A stretch of DNA of 15,846 bases, from NCBI GenBank assembly GCA_040751955.1, contig JBFMFY010000069.1:1-15846 (forward strand). Reading direction: 5' to 3'. Position 1 is the first letter of the stretch. Each line of letters begins with the position of its first letter. This document shows, piece by piece, positions 13,267-15,846 of the stretch. The stretch comes from SpSt-333 sp040751955. Its GTDB lineage: Bacteria > Bacteroidota > Ignavibacteria > UBA10030 > UBA8401. Under the pieces are notes generated by a model that worked only from the letters and a program-made list of their open reading frames with translations, did not search any database and had not been told where the DNA came from. Made by a program: the position numbers and the translations under genes.

Positions 13267-14475
13267 ATGGCATACAAAAACAGCGACCTGAACAATTCAC
13301 TGCTTCCAACACTCGAACAACTGAAGCGATACATCCAGCGCGCCAACAATGTCACGCAGGAATACCGCGATCCGCGTCCGCTGATGAGCACACTGCAGCG
13401 CTTGATGCAAGTTGATTTGAATCTCCTTGGCCTTGTCAACACACGGCTCGATGCCGTGCTCGGCTTCGAATCGGCAATCGTCATGCCGAAAGGGCACACG
13501 CCGGATGCCGCCGAACAGAAACAACTAGTGGAGATGAATAATCGGTTTCGCACATCAAAAATGCGCTCCGTGCTTCGTGCGCTCATGATCGGGCGGTTGT
13601 TCGGCGTCGCCGCTGTTCGTCTGGTGTGGAAAAACACCGGCAACGGCACACAGGTGGTGCAAAAACAAAAATACGACCTGACCGAACTCGATTTCGATCT
13701 TTCCAGCGACGACGCACTGATCTTTCTTGACACCAACACGAACACCGGCGGCGTCAGCCGCAAACCGATCGACCCGGAAACGCACCTTGTCGTTCGCTAC
13801 TCGCCGCTCGACGGCATCGAAAAAAATTACATCGGCTCGGTGATGCGGACAAACATGATCTATTCGTGGATTAAATATTACGATTACTGGAACTGGGCGA
13901 AGGGAAACGAAAAATTCGCCGACCCGATGATCTGGGCGTCGTACCGCAAGGGCAGTCAAGATAAAGAAATTGACGCGGTCATTTCTGGCCTTGAAAAACT
14001 CGGCACCGATGCGCGTGCGGCATTCAGTGACGATGTGAAAGTGCAACTGCTCGAATCCATGCGCAGCGGCTCCATCAGCGCGCATAAAGAACTGGTCGAA
14101 ACAATCAAAAGCGAGCAGGCAATTTCCATTTTAGGACAAACGCTCACCACCGACCTGCAGGGCAAAGGAAGCAAAGCCGCGGCGCAGGTGCACAATCTTG
14201 TTCGCGCCGACATTATGTGGGGAGACATTCTGGCGCTGCAGGAAATCGTCAGCGAACAATACGTTGTGCAGGATTTTCTGAAGAACTACGGCGAACCGAA
14301 AAATGCATTCCCGGTCTTCGAATTCAACACCGATGAAGTTGAAGATGTTGAAGTGAACGCGCGCGTGTTTGCCGAAATCAAATCAGCCGATCCGAACTTC
14401 AAATTCAAACTGGCTGAACTTTATAGAAAAATTAATTTCACAAAACCGGATGAAGGTGATACCGACGTAGTGTAA
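13267..14475 (+). CDS. Portal protein, DUF935 (Mu gp29-like)
   Basis: A 402-residue portal. The diagnostic stretch is AISILGQTLTTDLQGKGSKA with AQVHNLVRADI following (about residues 284-315), a hallmark of DUF935. Also typical are the N-terminal DPRPLMSTLQRLMQVDLNLL, the RTNMIYSWIKYYDYWNWAKG helix and the LEKLGTDARAAFSDD region. It forms the dodecameric ring through which the terminase packages DNA. It lies 25 bp after the large terminase; TGAGGAATCATT precedes the ATG. At 402 residues it is somewhat shorter than Mu gp29; the C-terminal end (KINFTKPDEGDTDVV) appears complete. Confidence 0.92.
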   Translation: MAYKNSDLNNSLLPTLEQLKRYIQRANNVTQEYRDPRPLMSTLQRLMQVDLNLLGLVNTRLDAVLGFESAIVMPKGHTPDAAEQKQLVEMNNRFRTSKMRSVLRALMIGRLFGVAAVRLVWKNTGNGTQVVQKQKYDLTELDFDLSSDDALIFLDTNTNTGGVSRKPIDPETHLVVRYSPLDGIEKNYIGSVMRTNMIYSWIKYYDYWNWAKGNEKFADPMIWASYRKGSQDKEIDAVISGLEKLGTDARAAFSDDVKVQLLESMRSGSISAHKELVETIKSEQAISILGQTLTTDLQGKGSKAAAQVHNLVRADIMWGDILALQEIVSEQYVVQDFLKNYGEPKNAFPVFEFNTDEVEDVEVNARVFAEIKSADPNFKFKLAELYRKINFTKPDEGDTDVV

Positions 14476-14480
14476 TCAAC

Positions 14481-14540
14481 GTCGTCCCGAGCGCAGCGAA
14501 GGGTCCATTTCATCGTTCATAATTCGTAATTCATAAATTA
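14481..14540. repeat. Dispersed repeats in the portal-gpG gap
   Basis: GTCGTCCCGAGCGCAGCGAAGGGTC (14481-14505 in full) is related to 10106-10125. Next is the A/T-rich TTCATAATTCGTAATTCATA (from 14516). Together with R8 these fill the whole gap between the portal and gpG-like genes; no gene fits here. Confidence 0.6.
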
Positions 14541-14542
14541 TT

Positions 14543-14575
14543 CCCTCTCCATTTGGGAGAGGGCTAGGGTGAGGG
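14543..14575. repeat. REP-like palindrome R8 overlapping gpG-like start
   Basis: CCCTCTCC (14543-14550) and GGAGAGGG (14556-14563) form an 8-bp stem with an ATTTG loop, then CTAGGGTGAGGG. The GTG inside the tail (14569) is in frame with the gpG-like gene and GGAGAG lies about eight bases upstream of it. Confidence 0.85.
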
Positions 14576-15156
14576 CATTGACTCCCGAACAACTTCATAT
14601 CGATCTTCAAAACATGAAAGACGCGATCGTTGACCGCGTCATCGTCATGCGTGCGGCCAATGCAGGATTGGTCATCATTCGAGAACGGACTCTCTCCGGA
14701 AAATTTCTTCCGGGATCTTCACCCGGTGCTGATCAATACTCAACAAAGCCTTTTGCCCGGCCGCTTGCCGGACTCAGTAAGGCACACACAAAAGCTCTGA
14801 TGTCTGATCAGTCGATCGTCTTCACAAAAGACGGCGAAGCGAAACAGATCTGGATCCTGGTCAAAGGAGGTTACAAACAATTCCGGTCGCTCGCCGGAAA
14901 GAACACCGATCACGTCACGCTCACCTGGTCCGGCCGCATGATGCGCAATCTCGGCATCCTCAACGCAGGCAATAACGAGGCGACGCTCGGCATGAAATCC
15001 GACGACACGAAACAACTCGCATTGTATCACAACTCAATGGGTGCGGGCAAGAGCAGGCGGAAGCATGTCTTCATGGGATTCACAGATGCGGAGAAACAGA
15101 GGTTGACGAATATTGTCGGTGATGAAGTGATGAAGAGATTGAGATTGTCAACCTGA
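14569..15156 (+). CDS. Phage virion morphogenesis protein (Mu gpG/gp31-like)
   Basis: A 195-residue protein if started at GTG 14569, or 192 residues from TTG 14578 (LTPEQLHIDL); there is no early ATG. Both starts depend on repeat R8 for a binding site, so the true start is uncertain. The layout of an N-terminal helical segment, an RTLSGKFLPGSSPG turn with PFARPLAGLS, a central strand region (DHVTLTWSGRMMRNLGI) and a C-terminal ALYHNSMGAGKSRRKHVFMG followed by a helix suits the phage virion morphogenesis family (Mu gpG, tail completion/head-tail joining): the LTWSGRM...Y-H...RKHVFMGFT path resembles its 'L--SG-L', 'A--H--G' and 'R-FLG' signatures. It is the last gene of the rightward block. 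Confidence 0.8.
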   Translation: MRALTPEQLHIDLQNMKDAIVDRVIVMRAANAGLVIIRERTLSGKFLPGSSPGADQYSTKPFARPLAGLSKAHTKALMSDQSIVFTKDGEAKQIWILVKGGYKQFRSLAGKNTDHVTLTWSGRMMRNLGILNAGNNEATLGMKSDDTKQLALYHNSMGAGKSRRKHVFMGFTDAEKQRLTNIVGDEVMKRLRLST

Positions 15157-15181
15157 TCGTAGTAAAGAAACTAATAACAAA

Positions 15182-15204
15182 AAAGCCGAGTCACACTCGG
15201 CTTT
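15182..15204. terminator. Bidirectional rho-independent terminator
   Basis: AAAGCCGAGT (15182-15191) and ACTCGGCTTT (15195-15204) form a perfect 10-bp stem with a CAC loop. On the minus strand six T residues follow (complement of 15179-15184 region), ending the HEPN-like gene, whose stop codon lies at the stem base. On the plus strand it closes the packaging operon 26 bp after the gpG-like stop, with a weaker T tract. Confidence 0.85.
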
Positions 15205-15604
15205 ACTTACATTCCTTTTTAATAGCGTCTAAATAATCAATCGATTTTTGTGAGAACGAAGGATCAAAGTGATAATCGTTGTATCGTGCTGTAATCGAAG
15301 AATCCAGCAACCATTTATATTTTGCTTGTATGCTTGGCAGATGCTTGGTAACCAGATCATACAATTTATCGTGCTTTGATTTTTTTACACCATTGTGGAT
15401 GACACAATAACCATCGAAAGATTGTACTGTAACAGTTTTACCGTTAATCGTCTCGTTAAAAGGAAAGATTTTACCTCGAACGTAGTGAAGTGCGGAATAA
15501 AACGAAATGATTATTACCCACGCCGTCGATGACTTATCAGCGTGAATTTTTTTTGCTACTGCTTCATTATGATCGGCATGATCAAATTCACGCTGTACCG
15601 GCAT
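15203..15604 (-). CDS. HEPN-like protein
   Basis: A 133-residue helical protein. The helix STAWVIIISFYSALHYVRGK (25-44) resembles the W-A-x-x-x-x-F-Y-x-A-L-H core of small HEPN-like proteins. A second region, KKSKHDKLYDLVTKHLPSIQ followed by KYKWLLDSSITARYNDYHF, has the K/R-H...L-V...Y..L...S..ARY pattern of that group and contains Arg107-x4-His112, which matches the R-x4-6-H motif of HEPN ribonucleases, though R is followed by Y, not the usual polar residue. HEPN proteins are common in toxin, abortive infection and other RNA-targeting systems; RNase activity is not shown here. The ATG at 15604 overlaps the upstream gene by 17 bases, so the two genes form a unit. Confidence 0.65.
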   Translation of the reverse strand: MPVQREFDHADHNEAVAKKIHADKSSTAWVIIISFYSALHYVRGKIFPFNETINGKTVTVQSFDGYCVIHNGVKKSKHDKLYDLVTKHLPSIQAKYKWLLDSSITARYNDYHFDPSFSQKSIDYLDAIKKECK

Positions 15605-15821
15605 ACGTTAAAATAAATCCGTCAGAAGCAATCGCTTCTTCATTCATTTCACCGAGGTCTGGCGCTATAATGAATGACCAATGAAAATCGGCATCGCTAA
15701 CTTTTTTCATTTCCTCGGTAAGGTAGTTGTATATTTTTTCTATCTCATCGGAAAGATAAACTTCTTTAGAAACAAAATACAAAATCGTAAACGAAGAAAT
15801 ATTGTCAACCTTCATTTTCAT
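15588..15821 (-). CDS. Small unknown protein paired with HEPN-like gene
   Basis: A 77-residue acidic protein from ATG 15821 (MKMKVDNISSFTILYFVSKE), ending LTYAGTA. ATG 15815 is an alternative start with GGGGA five bases upstream; a TTG at 15827 is less likely. It shows a strand-helix-strand pattern: SFTILYFVSKEVYL, a helix DEIEKIYNYLTEEMKKV, then FHWSFIIAPDL. I recognise no family and see no nucleotidyltransferase motif, so it is not an obvious MNT partner. The 17-base overlap with the HEPN-like gene suggests coupled translation and a joint function; an antitoxin or sensor role would be speculation. Confidence 0.6.
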   Translation of the reverse strand: MKMKVDNISSFTILYFVSKEVYLSDEIEKIYNYLTEEMKKVSDADFHWSFIIAPDLGEMNEEAIASDGFILTYAGTA

Positions 15822-15834
15822 CCCCAATGGGGAT
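15820..15834. promoter_or_regulatory. Perfect inverted repeat at the start of the two-gene unit
   Basis: ATCCCC (15820-15825), AAT, GGGGAT (15829-15834). It covers the first ATG of the small gene and could be an operator for autoregulation or a hairpin that hides the GGGGA binding site. It lies 12 bp from the window end, so the promoter is not visible. Confidence 0.45.
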
Positions 15835-15846
15835 ATATTGAAAATT

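Noticed and set aside
1..15846. Gene transfer agent or contractile (myovirus) element
   Set aside because: A full tape measure of 938 residues, lysis cassette, intact terminase motifs and no sheath or baseplate-wedge genes in view favour a siphovirus; complete exclusion is not possible because both ends are missing.

Overview
The window is most of the late (virion) region of a long-tailed, Mu-related siphovirus, either a prophage or a phage genome fragment. The evidence is a recognisable set of head, packaging and tail genes: Mu gp36-like and gp37-like connector proteins, a small terminase candidate, the large terminase, a Mu gp29-like (DUF935) portal and a gpG-like morphogenesis protein. These are joined by a scaffold, an HK97-fold capsid protein, tail tube proteins, a frameshifted G/GT chaperone pair and a 938-residue tape measure. 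There is no integrase, transposase, sheath or tRNA, so the ends of the element lie outside. Ribosome binding sites are clear and GGAG-like. Intergenic spaces are full of short dispersed palindromes typical of some chromosomes, including the CCCTCTCC...GGAGAGGGTTAGGGTGAGGG type, the ATCTGCG 12-mers, the GTCATTCTGAGCGAAGAATC type and an ATTCATAATTCGTAATTC type. I associate this mix loosely with Ignavibacteria/Chlorobi-like hosts, but the window does not prove a taxon. It does suggest long residence in a cellular genome.

Layout. The virion genes form two divergent blocks separated by about 200 bp (9945-10140). Leftward from 9944: scaffold, major capsid protein, a secreted protein, a three-gene lysis cassette (small membrane protein, DUF5675-like protein, duplicated holin-like protein), tail tube A, tail tube B with a C-terminal LamG domain, a 105-aa protein, tail assembly chaperones G and GT (joined by a -1 frameshift on a T9 run), the tape measure, and a tail-tip protein that runs off the left edge. 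Rightward from 10141: gp36-like and gp37-like connectors, small terminase, large terminase, portal and gpG-like protein, ending near a bidirectional terminator at 15182-15204. In Mu these two blocks are co-oriented and the gp36/gp37 genes follow the capsid gene, so the arrangement here looks like an inversion.

Beyond the terminator, on the minus strand, is a two-gene accessory unit: a 77-aa unknown protein overlapping a 133-aa HEPN-like protein with an R-x4-H motif. A perfect inverted repeat covers its start region. It is the best candidate in the window for a cargo or defence/toxin-type system.

The strongest recurring oddity is that dispersed palindromic repeats sit directly before start codons of many virion genes and carry the GGGAGAGGG or GGGGGAG sequence that serves as ribosome binding site. 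They also contribute coding sequence: the end of the 105-aa protein, the linker of the GT fusion, and possibly the start codon of the gpG-like gene.
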